Below are positions 8,653-15,485 of a stretch of 16,862 bases of DNA, piece after piece (the first letter of the stretch is position 1; the number at the start of each line of letters is the position of its first letter). The notes under the pieces were generated by a model. The model was not told the DNA's origin, searched no databases, and saw only the letters and a program-made list of their open reading frames with translations. Location of the stretch: positions 1 to 16,862 of the forward strand of contig JAFULE010000184.1 in NCBI GenBank assembly GCA_017483235.1, given 5' to 3'. A program made the position numbers and the translations under genes. The DNA is from Faecalibacterium sp. (GTDB lineage: Bacteria; Bacillota; Clostridia; Oscillospirales; Ruminococcaceae).

Positions 8653-8691
8653 ACACAACAAAAAAGCCCCCCGACCATTGTCGGGGAGCTT
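8653..8691 (-). terminator. Intrinsic terminator at the end of the ribosomal protein operon
   Basis: In the minus-strand RNA, AAGCTCCCCGAC (8691-8680) pairs with GTCGGGGGGCTT (8675-8664) around the loop AATG: 12 bp with one G-U pair. TTTTTTGTTG follows. It lies about 30 nt after the rplQ stop codon. Confidence 0.93.
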
Positions 8692-8721
8692 TGATTTCAA
8701 CCACGCGGCTGGTGCTGTAAA

Positions 8722-9063
8722 TCAGACCAGCTCCAGGATTGCCATCTCGGCAGCGTCGCCGCGGCGAGCGCCGATCTTGATGATGCGGGTGTAGCCGCCG
8801 TTGCGGTCGGCGTACTTGGGGCTGACTTCGTCAAACAGCTTCTTAGCAACATCTTCCTTGGTGATGTAGCTGTAAACCTGACGCTTGGTGTGCAGGTCGC
8901 TGCTCTTGCCCAGGGTGATCATCTTTTCGGCCATGGAACGCACGTCCTTGGCACGGGTAACGGTGGTTTCAATTTTGCCATTCTCAATCAGGTAGGTGAC
9001 CATAGCGCGCAGCATGGCGTTGCGGCTGTCAGTGGCTCTACCCAGCTTTCTGGTACCGGCCAT
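8722..9063 (-). CDS. rplQ: 50S ribosomal protein L17
   Basis: L17 is a large-subunit protein near the polypeptide exit tunnel. The 113-residue product has the normal length of short L17 proteins. It shows GTRKLGRATDSRNAMLRAM at the N-terminus, TTVTRAKDVRSMAEKMITLGK in the middle and GGYTRIIKIGARRGDAAEMA near the end. AAGGAG lies 9 nt before the ATG. It is the last gene of the alpha cluster, directly after rpoA and before the terminator at 8653-8691, which is its usual place. Confidence 0.98.
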   Translation of the reverse strand: MAGTRKLGRATDSRNAMLRAMVTYLIENGKIETTVTRAKDVRSMAEKMITLGKSSDLHTKRQVYSYITKEDVAKKLFDEVSPKYADRNGGYTRIIKIGARRGDAAEMAILELV

Positions 9064-9092
9064 CCAGTTTCACTCCTTATACAAAAATACGC

Positions 9093-10049
9093 TTATTCGT
9101 CGTCTTTGTTCAACATAAAGCCCAGGGAGTCCAGCTTAGCCATAACCTCTTCCAGGCTCTTGCGGCCGAGATTACGAACTTTCATCATCTCGTCCTCGCT
9201 CTTGCTGACCAGATCCTCGACCGTGTTGATGCCGGCGCGCTTCAGGCAGTTGAAGGAACGCACGCTCAGATCCAGCTCTTCGATGGTCATCTCCAGAGCC
9301 TTTTCCTTGCTGGTGTCGTTCTTTTCGACCATGATCTCAGCGCCAGCGGCTTCTTCAGACAGGTTGACAAACAGGTTCAGATGCTCGGTCAGCACACGGC
9401 CAGCCAGGCTTACAGCCTCCTGGGCGTTGATGGTGCCGTCGGTCCAAACTTCCAGAGTCAGCTTGTCGTAGTCGGTGATCTGACCAACGCGGGTGTTTTC
9501 CACGCTGTAGTTCACCTTCAGCACGGGGGTATAAATGCTGTCGACGGGAAGAGTGTTGATGTCGTTCTTCTCGGCGATAGCCTGCTTGTTCCGTTCGGCA
9601 GGCACATAACCACGGCCCTTGTCGAAGGTCAACTCCATCACGAGCTTGCCGCCTTCGCCCAGGGAGGCAATATGCCATTCGGGGTTCAGGATCTCGATCT
9701 CATCGCCCTGCTTGATGCTGCCTGCGGTTACTTCGCAGGGGCCAACAGCTTCGATGCGAACTGCCTTGGGCCCATCGGTGTACAGCTTGGCAGCAATACC
9801 CTTCAGGTTCAGGACAATTTCGGTAACGTCTTCCTTCACGCCCTCGATGGTGGAAAACTCGTGTACCACGCCGTCGATCTTAACGCTGGTAACGGCCACA
9901 CCGGGCAGAGAAGAAAGCAGCACACGACGCAGGCTGTTGCCCAGCGTAATGCCAAAGCCACGCTCCAAAGGCTCGGCCACGAACTTGCCGTAGCGGCCAT
10001 CGGGGGACAGGCTTGCCGTTTCGATTCTGGGACGTTCAATCTCCATCAT
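9093..10049 (-). CDS. rpoA: DNA-directed RNA polymerase subunit alpha
   Basis: The alpha subunit dimerises to start assembly of RNA polymerase, and through its C-terminal domain contacts UP elements and activators. The 318-residue product has the expected two domains. The N-terminal assembly domain contains GRYGKFVAEPLERGFGITLG and NSLRRVLLSSLPGVAV. After an acidic, flexible linker near 240-255 comes the C-terminal domain with LDLSVRSFNCLKRAGINTVE and LGRKSLEEVMAKL, which includes the conserved DNA-contacting arginine of LSVRS. The start at 10049 follows AGGAGGG by 7 nt; a second ATG one codon later is less well spaced. A 99-nt spacer with two hairpins separates it from rpsD. Confidence 0.98.
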   Translation of the reverse strand: MMEIERPRIETASLSPDGRYGKFVAEPLERGFGITLGNSLRRVLLSSLPGVAVTSVKIDGVVHEFSTIEGVKEDVTEIVLNLKGIAAKLYTDGPKAVRIEAVGPCEVTAGSIKQGDEIEILNPEWHIASLGEGGKLVMELTFDKGRGYVPAERNKQAIAEKNDINTLPVDSIYTPVLKVNYSVENTRVGQITDYDKLTLEVWTDGTINAQEAVSLAGRVLTEHLNLFVNLSEEAAGAEIMVEKNDTSKEKALEMTIEELDLSVRSFNCLKRAGINTVEDLVSKSEDEMMKVRNLGRKSLEEVMAKLDSLGFMLNKDDE

Positions 10050-10070
10050 ATCAATGCCCTCCTTGTAAAA

Positions 10071-10140
10071 CCGGCAATGGCTGCCGGCCCATTAAATTCT
10101 CGATAACAAAGAACACGGGGAAAGGCCGGGGCCCTTCCCC
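10071..10140 (-). promoter_or_regulatory. Two hairpins in the rpsD-rpoA spacer
   Basis: In the minus-strand RNA the first hairpin pairs GGGGAAGGG (10140-10132) with CCTTTCCCC (10125-10117), with one mismatch. The second pairs CCGGCA (10087-10082) with TGCCGG (10076-10071) around GCCAT and is followed by TTTT. It ends just before the rpoA ribosome binding site. These could lower read-through to rpoA, or be an RNA processing or protein-binding site; function is inferred only from structure and position. Confidence 0.4.
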
Positions 10141-10148
10141 GGAATGGA

Positions 10149-10751
10149 TTACTTGGAGTACAACTCGACGATCAGGTGCTCCTTGACCTCGAATTCGATG
10201 TCGCTGCGCTCGGGCAGCTTGGTCACAACGCCCTTCAGGGTGCCGGCCTCGCGGGTCAGCCAGGAAGGCAGAGCCACAACGGGGGCCTCGGGGCCAACCA
10301 GCTTGCTGAACTTGACGGAAGAGCGGCTGCTCTCACGAACTTCGATCACGTCGCCGGCCTTGACCTGGTAAGAAGGAATGTTGACCTTCTTGCCGTTGAC
10401 AGTGAAGTGAGCATGGCTCACCAGCTGACGGGCATCACGACGGGTCTGAGCGAAGCCCAGACGGAACACGACGTTGTCCAGACGGCACTCCAACATCTGC
10501 AGCAGGTTCTCGCCGGCCTGACCGGGACGACGGGAAGCCTCGGTGAAGTAGTTGGCAAACTGCTTCTCCAGCACGCCGTAGATGAACTTGACCTTCTGCT
10601 TTTCCTGCAGCTGGGTGGCGTACTCGGACTTCTTCTTGCGGATGTTGTTGCTGGAATTGCGGGTGGTGTTCTTCTTGGCATAACCCATGACTGCAGGAGA
10701 AATGCCCAGAGCCTTGCAGCGCTTAGCGATAGGCTGAGTATTTTTTGCCAT
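10149..10751 (-). CDS. rpsD: 30S ribosomal protein S4 (zinc-free form)
   Basis: S4 nucleates assembly of the 30S body, and in several bacteria represses its own operon by binding mRNA. The 200-residue product has an N-terminal domain containing GYAKKNTTRN and an S4 RNA-binding domain with LECRLDNVVFRLGFAQTRRDARQLVSHAHFTVNGKKVNIPSYQV. It lacks the four-cysteine zinc site of the C+ form (only one N-terminal cysteine, C12), so it is the C- type. AAGGAGG lies 10 nt before the ATG. The gene sits in the alpha cluster between rpsK and rpoA, which is normal for Clostridia. Confidence 0.97.
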   Translation of the reverse strand: MAKNTQPIAKRCKALGISPAVMGYAKKNTTRNSSNNIRKKKSEYATQLQEKQKVKFIYGVLEKQFANYFTEASRRPGQAGENLLQMLECRLDNVVFRLGFAQTRRDARQLVSHAHFTVNGKKVNIPSYQVKAGDVIEVRESSRSSVKFSKLVGPEAPVVALPSWLTREAGTLKGVVTKLPERSDIEFEVKEHLIVELYSK

Positions 10752-10771
10752 AATTCAATTTCCTCCTTCAA

Positions 10772-11173
10772 TCAAACACGGCGGCGCTTCGGGGGACGGC
10801 AGCCGTTGTGGGGAATGGGGGTCACGTCCTTGATCAGGGTGACTTCCAGGCCGGTGGCCTGCAGGGCGCGGATGGCGCTTTCACGACCGGAACCGGGGCC
10901 CTTAACGTAAACCTCAACAGTCTTCATGCCATGCTCGATCGCAACCTTAGCGGCGGTCTCGGCAGCAGACTGGGCGGCAAACGGGGTGCTCTTACGGCTG
11001 CCGCGGAAGTTCAGGCTGCCGGAGCTGCACCAGGAAATGGCGTTGCCGTTCAGGTCGGTGATGGTGACGACAGTATTGTTGAAGGTAGACTGGATGTGAG
11101 CCTGACCGGCAGCAATATTCTTGCGCTCGCGACGCTTGGTGCGGGCAGCGCTGTTCTTGTTAACTTTAGCCAT
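10772..11173 (-). CDS. rpsK: 30S ribosomal protein S11
   Basis: S11 sits on the 30S platform near the E site and the Shine-Dalgarno helix. The 133-residue product shows IAAGQAHIQSTFNNTVVTIT, the SGSLNFRGSRKSTPFAAQ stretch, VKGPGSGRESAIRALQ and the conserved end IPHNGCRPPKRRRV. AGGAGG lies 9 nt before the ATG. It is tightly packed, 14 nt after rpsM and 20 nt before rpsD. Confidence 0.98.
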   Translation of the reverse strand: MAKVNKNSAARTKRRERKNIAAGQAHIQSTFNNTVVTITDLNGNAISWCSSGSLNFRGSRKSTPFAAQSAAETAAKVAIEHGMKTVEVYVKGPGSGRESAIRALQATGLEVTLIKDVTPIPHNGCRPPKRRRV

Positions 11174-11187
11174 TACTCAAATCCTCC

Positions 11188-11559
11188 TTACTTCTTCTTG
11201 TTGGCACCAGTGCGCTTCGGGCCCTTGCGAGTACGGGCATTGGTCTTGGTGCGCTGGCCACGGCAAGGCAGATTCTTGCGATGACGGATACCACGGTAAG
11301 ACTGAATCTCGACCAGACGCTTGATGTTCAGAGCAACATCGCGGCGCAGGTCACCCTCGACGAGGATGCCAGCCTGATCGATGTAGTCACGGATCTTGGC
11401 CTCTTCGGCAGCGGTCAGATCCTTGACGCGGGTATCGGGGTTGATGCCGGTAGCAGCCAGAATCTTATCAGCAGTAGTCTGACCAATACCGTAGACGTAG
11501 GTGAGACCTACCTGGATGCGCTTTTCGCGGGGCAGGTCAACGCCGGCAATACGTGCCAT
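11188..11559 (-). CDS. rpsM: 30S ribosomal protein S13
   Basis: S13 is in the head of the 30S subunit, contacts P-site tRNA and forms intersubunit bridges. The 123-residue product begins MARIAGVDLPREKRIQVGLT. It has the helix-hairpin-helix stretch YGIGQTTADKILAATGI and the conserved C-terminal HRKNLPCRGQRTKTNARTRKG followed by a basic tail. A GGAGG site precedes the ATG. An 82-nt structured spacer separates it from rpmJ upstream. Confidence 0.98.
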   Translation of the reverse strand: MARIAGVDLPREKRIQVGLTYVYGIGQTTADKILAATGINPDTRVKDLTAAEEAKIRDYIDQAGILVEGDLRRDVALNIKRLVEIQSYRGIRHRKNLPCRGQRTKTNARTRKGPKRTGANKKK

Positions 11560-11595
11560 AGTGTATTTCCTCCAATTTCATCCCATGTCAGTGTC

Positions 11596-11629
11596 GGGGC
11601 CTGCGCCGGGACTCTACGCACTTGGCCCC
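11596..11629 (-). promoter_or_regulatory. GC-rich stem-loop in the rpmJ-rpsM spacer
   Basis: In the minus-strand RNA GGGGCC (11629-11624) pairs with GGCCCC (11601-11596). An inner stem TGCG/CGCA (11620-11617 with 11605-11602) is offset by a 3-nt bulge and closes an 11-nt loop. No T run follows, so it is not a standard terminator. It could be an RNA stability or protein-binding element. Confidence 0.3.
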
Positions 11630-11641
11630 CAGGCGCCCGAA

Positions 11642-11755
11642 TTAGCCCTGGCGCTGCTTATGCTTGGGGTTCTGGCAGATGACCATCACGCGGCCTTTGC
11701 GGCGGATGACCTTGCACTTTTCGCAGATGGGTTTCACGGAAGGCTTGACCTTCAT
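11642..11755 (-). CDS. rpmJ: 50S ribosomal protein L36 (zinc-binding form)
   Basis: L36 is the smallest large-subunit protein. The 37-residue product begins MKVKPSVKPICEKCKVIRR and ends CQNPKHKQRQG. The zinc ligands are C11, C14, C27 and H32, so this is the C+ form. AAAGGAGG lies 9 nt before the ATG at 11755. It occupies its standard place between infA and rpsM. Confidence 0.97.
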   Translation of the reverse strand: MKVKPSVKPICEKCKVIRRKGRVMVICQNPKHKQRQG

Positions 11756-11788
11756 GATGTTGAACCTCCTTTTGAATACTTGACGCCC

Positions 11789-12040
11789 TTATTTCGAGCG
11801 CCAGGTGATGCGGCCCTTCGAAAGATCGTAGGGCGACATTTCCATAGTGACCTTATCCCCGGGCAGAATACGGATAAAGTTGGTCCGCAGCTTACCGGAG
11901 ATATGCGCAGCGATGACATGACCATTGGGAACCAGCTTCCCAGTGTTCCGGTCCTCGCTCAGCAACTCCACCTTAAAGGTGGCGTTGGGCATTGCTTCGC
12001 GCACAATACCTTCTACTTCGATGACGTCTTGTTTAGACAA
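11789..12040 (-). CDS. infA: Translation initiation factor IF-1 with an internal insertion
   Basis: IF-1 binds the 30S A site during initiation together with IF-2 and IF-3. The product is 83 residues; the family is normally 71-72. The OB-fold core is clear: SKQDVIEVEGIVREAMPNATFKVEL, then AHISGKLRTNFIRILPGDKV and SPYDLSKGRITWRSK. Between VEL and NGH it has twelve residues, LSEDRNTGKLVP (27-38), where E. coli and B. subtilis have a single glutamate, a net insertion of 11. The start is TTG at 12040, chosen because GAGGAGG lies 8 nt upstream and because SKQDVIEVEG aligns with the start of other IF-1 proteins. The frame stays open upstream to an ATG at 12124 that lacks this support. It is the first gene after the internal promoter at 12203-12231. 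Confidence 0.95.
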   Translation of the reverse strand: MSKQDVIEVEGIVREAMPNATFKVELLSEDRNTGKLVPNGHVIAAHISGKLRTNFIRILPGDKVTMEMSPYDLSKGRITWRSK

Positions 12041-12053
12041 GCTGTTTGCCTCC

Positions 12054-12152
12054 TCACTTGAGTTGTGACAGTTTGAGTTTGTCTTGCACGGACGGGCGGC
12101 AGTGGACGCTACATGCTTTTTCAAGACGGCACAAAATCCGCCAAATGGACAT
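12054..12152 (-). CDS. Possible 32-codon leader ORF upstream of infA
   Basis: In the infA leader an ATG at 12152, 5 nt after AAGGGG, opens a 32-codon frame starting MSIWRILCRLEKACSVHC and ending LKLSQLK. Its TGA stop lies within the GAGGAGG site used by infA, 13 nt before the infA TTG. This geometry could couple its translation to infA. I recognise no homology, and an ORF of this length can arise by chance, so it is only a candidate. Confidence 0.22.
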   Translation of the reverse strand: MSIWRILCRLEKACSVHCRPSVQDKLKLSQLK

Positions 12153-12202
12153 AGTTACCCCTTGTCCAGAGAAAGCATCTGGCCTACCACGGCCGAGAAT
12201 AA

Positions 12203-12231
12203 ATTATACACCAAAAATTCCCACAATGCAA
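12203..12231 (-). promoter_or_regulatory. Sigma-A promoter of the infA-rplQ operon
   Basis: On the minus strand there is a -35 TTGCAT (12231-12226), a 17-bp spacer and a perfect -10 TATAAT (12208-12203). The start near 12196 leaves a leader of about 155 nt before infA. It sits just downstream of the map terminator, so the alpha-cluster genes have their own transcription start. Confidence 0.85.
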
Positions 12232-12253
12232 GTGGTTTTTTCGGATTTGCTGC

Positions 12254-12285
12254 AAAAAGTTTCCGCCCGCAGATCGGGCGGAAAC
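12254..12285 (-). terminator. Intrinsic terminator after map
   Basis: In the minus-strand RNA GTTTCCGCCCG (12285-12275) pairs perfectly with CGGGCGGAAAC (12269-12259) around a 5-nt loop. TTTTTGC follows. It ends the spc-side transcript about 10 nt after the map stop codon. Confidence 0.92.
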
Positions 12286-12294
12286 CATTTTGTC

Positions 12295-13068
12295 TTACAG
12301 CAAAGAATCCGGTTCGTCCCACCCTTTGGTGAGGATCTCGGTTTTACCCGGCAGAATGGCAACCGTATGCTCAAAGTGAGCAGCCAGGCCGCCGTCGCGG
12401 GTTTTCACCGTCCAACCATCGGCTAAGGTTTTGACCTTGTGGTCGTGCTGGCAGATCATGGGCTCGATGGCGATGGTCATACCGGCCACCAGCCGCGGCC
12501 CTCTGCCGGCGGTTCCGTAGTTGGGCACTTCAGGATCTTCGTGCAGCTCCTTGCCTACGCCATGGCCGGTGAATTCGCGCACCACAGAAAACCCGTGGCT
12601 TTCGCAGAACTGCTGCACCGCATGGCCAATGTCGCCCACACGGTTGCCGGCTTTGGCAGCGGCAATGCCCAAATACAGGGATTCTTTTGTCACATCCAGC
12701 AGGCGCTGGGCTTCCATGTCGATTTTGCCGCACGCGAAGGTGCAGGCGTTGTCGCCGTTGAAGCCGCCAACCTTGGCGCCGACGTCGATGCTGACGATAT
12801 CACCCGGGCGGATGACCTGGCTTTTGGTCGGGATGCCGTGAATGACCGTGTCATTCAAACTGATGCAGGCCGTACCGGGAAAGCCATACAAGCCCTTAAA
12901 GTTGGGCTTGGCACCCTGCCGGATGATGAAGTCGTACATGAGCTGGTCCAGTTCCAGGGTCATCATGCCCGCTTCAATGTGCTGGCCGCCGTAGCGGAGA
13001 GCTGCCGCGCTGATCATGCAGGCGCGGCGCATGCTTTCCATCTCTTTGGCCGATTTGATCTGAATCAC
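12295..13068 (-). CDS. map: Type I methionine aminopeptidase
   Basis: Map removes the initiator methionine from new proteins, using a two-metal centre. The 257-residue product has the normal length and all five metal ligands: D95 (SIDVG), D106 (GFNGDNACTF), H169 (FTGHGVG), E202 (IEPM) and E233 (FEHT). The substrate-side H77 (VIHGIP) is also present. The start is GTG at 13068, 7 nt after GGAGG and only 2 nt after the adk stop codon, so the two genes are translationally coupled. The gene ends at the strong terminator at 12254-12285. Confidence 0.98.
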   Translation of the reverse strand: MIQIKSAKEMESMRRACMISAAALRYGGQHIEAGMMTLELDQLMYDFIIRQGAKPNFKGLYGFPGTACISLNDTVIHGIPTKSQVIRPGDIVSIDVGAKVGGFNGDNACTFACGKIDMEAQRLLDVTKESLYLGIAAAKAGNRVGDIGHAVQQFCESHGFSVVREFTGHGVGKELHEDPEVPNYGTAGRGPRLVAGMTIAIEPMICQHDHKVKTLADGWTVKTRDGGLAAHFEHTVAILPGKTEILTKGWDEPDSLL

Positions 13069-13070
13069 GA

Positions 13071-13703
13071 TTATGCCTCCAGTGCCTTGAACACCAGCTG
13101 AGTGGTAGCCTCAACGGTGTCGGCACCCTTGACCACAACCAGCTTGCCGCGCTGCCGGTAGAAATCCACCAGCGGCTCGGTCTGCTCGTGGTAAGCTTTC
13201 AGGCGGCCCAGAACGGTGGAAGCTTCGTCATCCTTGCGGATGATCAGCTTGCCGCCGCAGCTGTCACATACACCTTCGACCTTGCTGGGCTTGCTGGCAA
13301 CATGGTAGCTGGCGCCGCAGCCTTCGCATACGCGGCGGCCGCTCATGCGGTTGATGATGGTTTCATCCTCCACCGCGATCTCCAGCACCTTGTCGATGCG
13401 GATGCCCATGGTTTCAATGGCTTCGGCCTGAGCGATGGTGCGGGGCACGCCGTCCAGGATAAAGCCGTTGGCACAATCGGGCTGGGTCAGACGCTCTTTC
13501 AGGATGCCGATGATCACCTCATCGGGCACCAGAGCACCTGCATCCATAAAGCTTTTGGCCTTCAGGCCCATCTCGGTGCCTTCCTTCACAGCGGCACGCA
13601 GAATGTTGCCGGTGCTGATGGAAGGGATCTGGTACTTGGCACAGATGAACTCCGCCTGAGTACCCTTGCCGGCGCCGGGGGCGCCCAGAAGAATCAGATT
13701 CAT
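13071..13703 (-). CDS. adk: Adenylate kinase with zinc-type LID
   Basis: Adk interconverts ATP plus AMP and two ADP in the cytoplasm. The 210-residue product has the P-loop GAPGAGKGT at 7-15, the AMP-site stretch SISTGNILR at 28-36, and a long-form LID domain. Four cysteines there (126, 129, 146, 149, as CEGC and CDSC) should bind structural zinc, as in many Gram-positive enzymes. The usually conserved DGFPRT motif reads DGVPRT at 84-89, so a valine replaces the phenylalanine. ATG at 13703 follows GAAGGGAG by 7 nt. It lies between secY and map, its standard position. Confidence 0.97.
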   Translation of the reverse strand: MNLILLGAPGAGKGTQAEFICAKYQIPSISTGNILRAAVKEGTEMGLKAKSFMDAGALVPDEVIIGILKERLTQPDCANGFILDGVPRTIAQAEAIETMGIRIDKVLEIAVEDETIINRMSGRRVCEGCGASYHVASKPSKVEGVCDSCGGKLIIRKDDEASTVLGRLKAYHEQTEPLVDFYRQRGKLVVVKGADTVEATTQLVFKALEA

Positions 13704-13730
13704 ACCTTATCTCCCTTCGTTACAGAGCAA

Positions 13731-15026
13731 TCAGTCCAAAAAGCCTTTGTGTCCCACCGAGGTATTGTAGGCTTCCAGCGAGCGGAACACTTCCACGGCC
13801 ACGCCCACAACGATCAGCAGACTGGTACCGCCCAGCTGCACCGACACACCCTCCATCAGGTTGCCCAGGATCATAGGCAGACCGGCCACAACACACAGGA
13901 AGATGGCGCCGATCATGGTGATGCGGTTCAGGATCTTGTTCAGGTACTCAACAGTAGCCTTGCCGGGACGGATGCCGGGAACGGCACCGTCGTTGCTGCG
14001 CAGCTGCTCGCTGAGCTGTACGGGGTTGAACTGGATGGCAACATAGAAGTAGTTGAACATCACGATCAAAGCCAGATACAGAACAATGTAGACCCAGGAA
14101 TCGTAGCTGAAGGTCTCAAAGAATGCATACCAGATGGGATGCTCAGCTTCATTTACATTGATGAAGCTGCCAATGGTGCCGGGGATCGAGATCAGCGAGG
14201 AAGCGAAGATGACAGGCATAACACCAGTCATGTTCAGCTTCAGGGGAATGTAGCTGCGCTGACCGCCCATCATCTTGCGGCCGACCACGCGGCGGGAATA
14301 CTGCACGGGCACGCGGCGCTCGGCGTTGGTAAGAACCACCACGAACACCAGCGAAGCCAGCAGGATGACCGCCATCAGGATCATCAGCAGGTAGTAGATG
14401 GGCTTGGCCTGAGCCAGGGTCAGCATGTTCTGCACCGTGGTGATCCAGCCGGACCAGCCGGACAGGATGGAGGTGAAGATCATCAGCGAAACGCCGTTGC
14501 CGATTCCCTTGTCATCGATCTGCTCGCCCAGCCACACCACCAGCTGATGGCCGGCGGTAAAGGCCAGAACGATGACCACGGCACTGAAGATGCCCGCGCC
14601 GCCTGTGGTGTACTTCAGGCCGCCGAAGCTGCGCACAACGAAGTACAGGCCCAGGCCCATGACGGCGGCAATGCCGGCGCCAACATAGCGGGAGATCTGC
14701 TGGAACTTCTTCTGGCCGTCTTCCCGCTGAAGCATCTGCTCCAGGGCGGGAATGGCGACGCAGAGAAGCTGCAGAATAATGGTTGCGTTGATGTAGGGAG
14801 TAACACCCAATGCGAAAAGCGTGCACTTGGACAGTGCGCCGCCCGACATCATGTTCAGATAGTTGAGCATGTTGCCTTCGCTGAACATTGCGGTAAGCAC
14901 CGTAGCGTCAACAAAGGGAACGGGCACTGCGCAGCCAAGACGGTAGACGACCAGGATGAGCAGCGTAAACACAATGCGGTTGCGCAGCTCAGGGTTCTTC
15001 CATGCATTCTGCAGGGTTTTGAGCAC
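13731..15026 (-). CDS. secY: Protein translocase channel subunit SecY
   Basis: SecY is the ten-helix membrane channel of the Sec translocon, working with SecE, SecG and SecA. The 431-residue product has the normal length. TM1 is around 18-35 and leads into the plug region, with FSEGNMLNYLNMMSGGALSKCTLFALGVTPYINATI following. The conserved DKGIGNGVSLMIF lies in the middle, then the cytosolic loop ERRVPVQYSRRVVGRKMMGGQRSYIPLKLNMTGVMPVIFASS. The end contains GIRPGKATVEYL and a final helix LLIVVGVAVEV. The start is GTG at 15026, 7 nt after GAGGTG, with the rplO stop codon only 1 nt away. Translation is therefore likely coupled to L15. Confidence 0.98.
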   Translation of the reverse strand: MLKTLQNAWKNPELRNRIVFTLLILVVYRLGCAVPVPFVDATVLTAMFSEGNMLNYLNMMSGGALSKCTLFALGVTPYINATIILQLLCVAIPALEQMLQREDGQKKFQQISRYVGAGIAAVMGLGLYFVVRSFGGLKYTTGGAGIFSAVVIVLAFTAGHQLVVWLGEQIDDKGIGNGVSLMIFTSILSGWSGWITTVQNMLTLAQAKPIYYLLMILMAVILLASLVFVVVLTNAERRVPVQYSRRVVGRKMMGGQRSYIPLKLNMTGVMPVIFASSLISIPGTIGSFINVNEAEHPIWYAFFETFSYDSWVYIVLYLALIVMFNYFYVAIQFNPVQLSEQLRSNDGAVPGIRPGKATVEYLNKILNRITMIGAIFLCVVAGLPMILGNLMEGVSVQLGGTSLLIVVGVAVEVFRSLEAYNTSVGHKGFLD

Positions 15027-15027
15027 C

Positions 15028-15468
15028 TTACATCACCTCAGCCTTTCCGCCTGCCTTCTCAATCTTTTCCTTGGCAGAAGCGGAGTAGGCAGCGGCCTTA
15101 ACGGTCAGGGCCTTGGTCAGCTCGCCGTTGCCCAGGACCTTAACGCCGTCCAGGGTCTTCTTGATCAGGCCCTTAGCCTTCAGGGCCTCGGCATCCACAA
15201 CATCACCAGCGTTGAAGCGGGCTTCCAGATCGCACACCTTAACGATGGCGTACTGGGTAGCGAAGACGTTGTTGAAGCCAACCTTGGGCAGACGGCGCTG
15301 CAGAGGCAGCTGGCCGCCTTCGAAGCCGGCCTTCTTGACGCCGGAGCGGGCCTTCTGGCCCTTGCTGCCGTAGCCAGCGGTCTTGCCGTTGCCCGAGCCA
15401 ATGCCGCGGCCCTTGCGGGTGCGGGCCTTGTTGGCGCCGGGAACAGCGTGCAGTTCATGAAGTTTCAT
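15028..15468 (-). CDS. rplO: 50S ribosomal protein L15
   Basis: L15 is a late-assembling large-subunit protein. The 146-residue product shows the N-terminal extension typical of the family, RKGRGIGSGNGKTAGYGSKGQ, then KARSGVKKAGFEGGQLPLQRRLPKVGF, and a C-terminal domain with VKVLGNGELTKALTVKAAAYS. GGAGGG lies 7 nt before the ATG. It is 17 nt from rpmD and abuts secY. Confidence 0.98.
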   Translation of the reverse strand: MKLHELHAVPGANKARTRKGRGIGSGNGKTAGYGSKGQKARSGVKKAGFEGGQLPLQRRLPKVGFNNVFATQYAIVKVCDLEARFNAGDVVDAEALKAKGLIKKTLDGVKVLGNGELTKALTVKAAAYSASAKEKIEKAGGKAEVM

Positions 15469-15485
15469 TCTCGTGCCCTCCTGTT

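Noticed and set aside
12041..12124. Longer IF-1 starting at the ATG at 12124 (111 residues)
   Set aside because: The added residues have no similarity to IF-1, and the GAGGAGG ribosome binding site lies inside them, so the TTG at 12040 is the real start.
13188..15101. 637-codon open frame on the plus strand across adk and secY
   Set aside because: It spans the antisense of two certain genes and has no ribosome binding site. Its composition, rich in His, Gln, Ala and Asp, is what reversed codons of adk and secY give.
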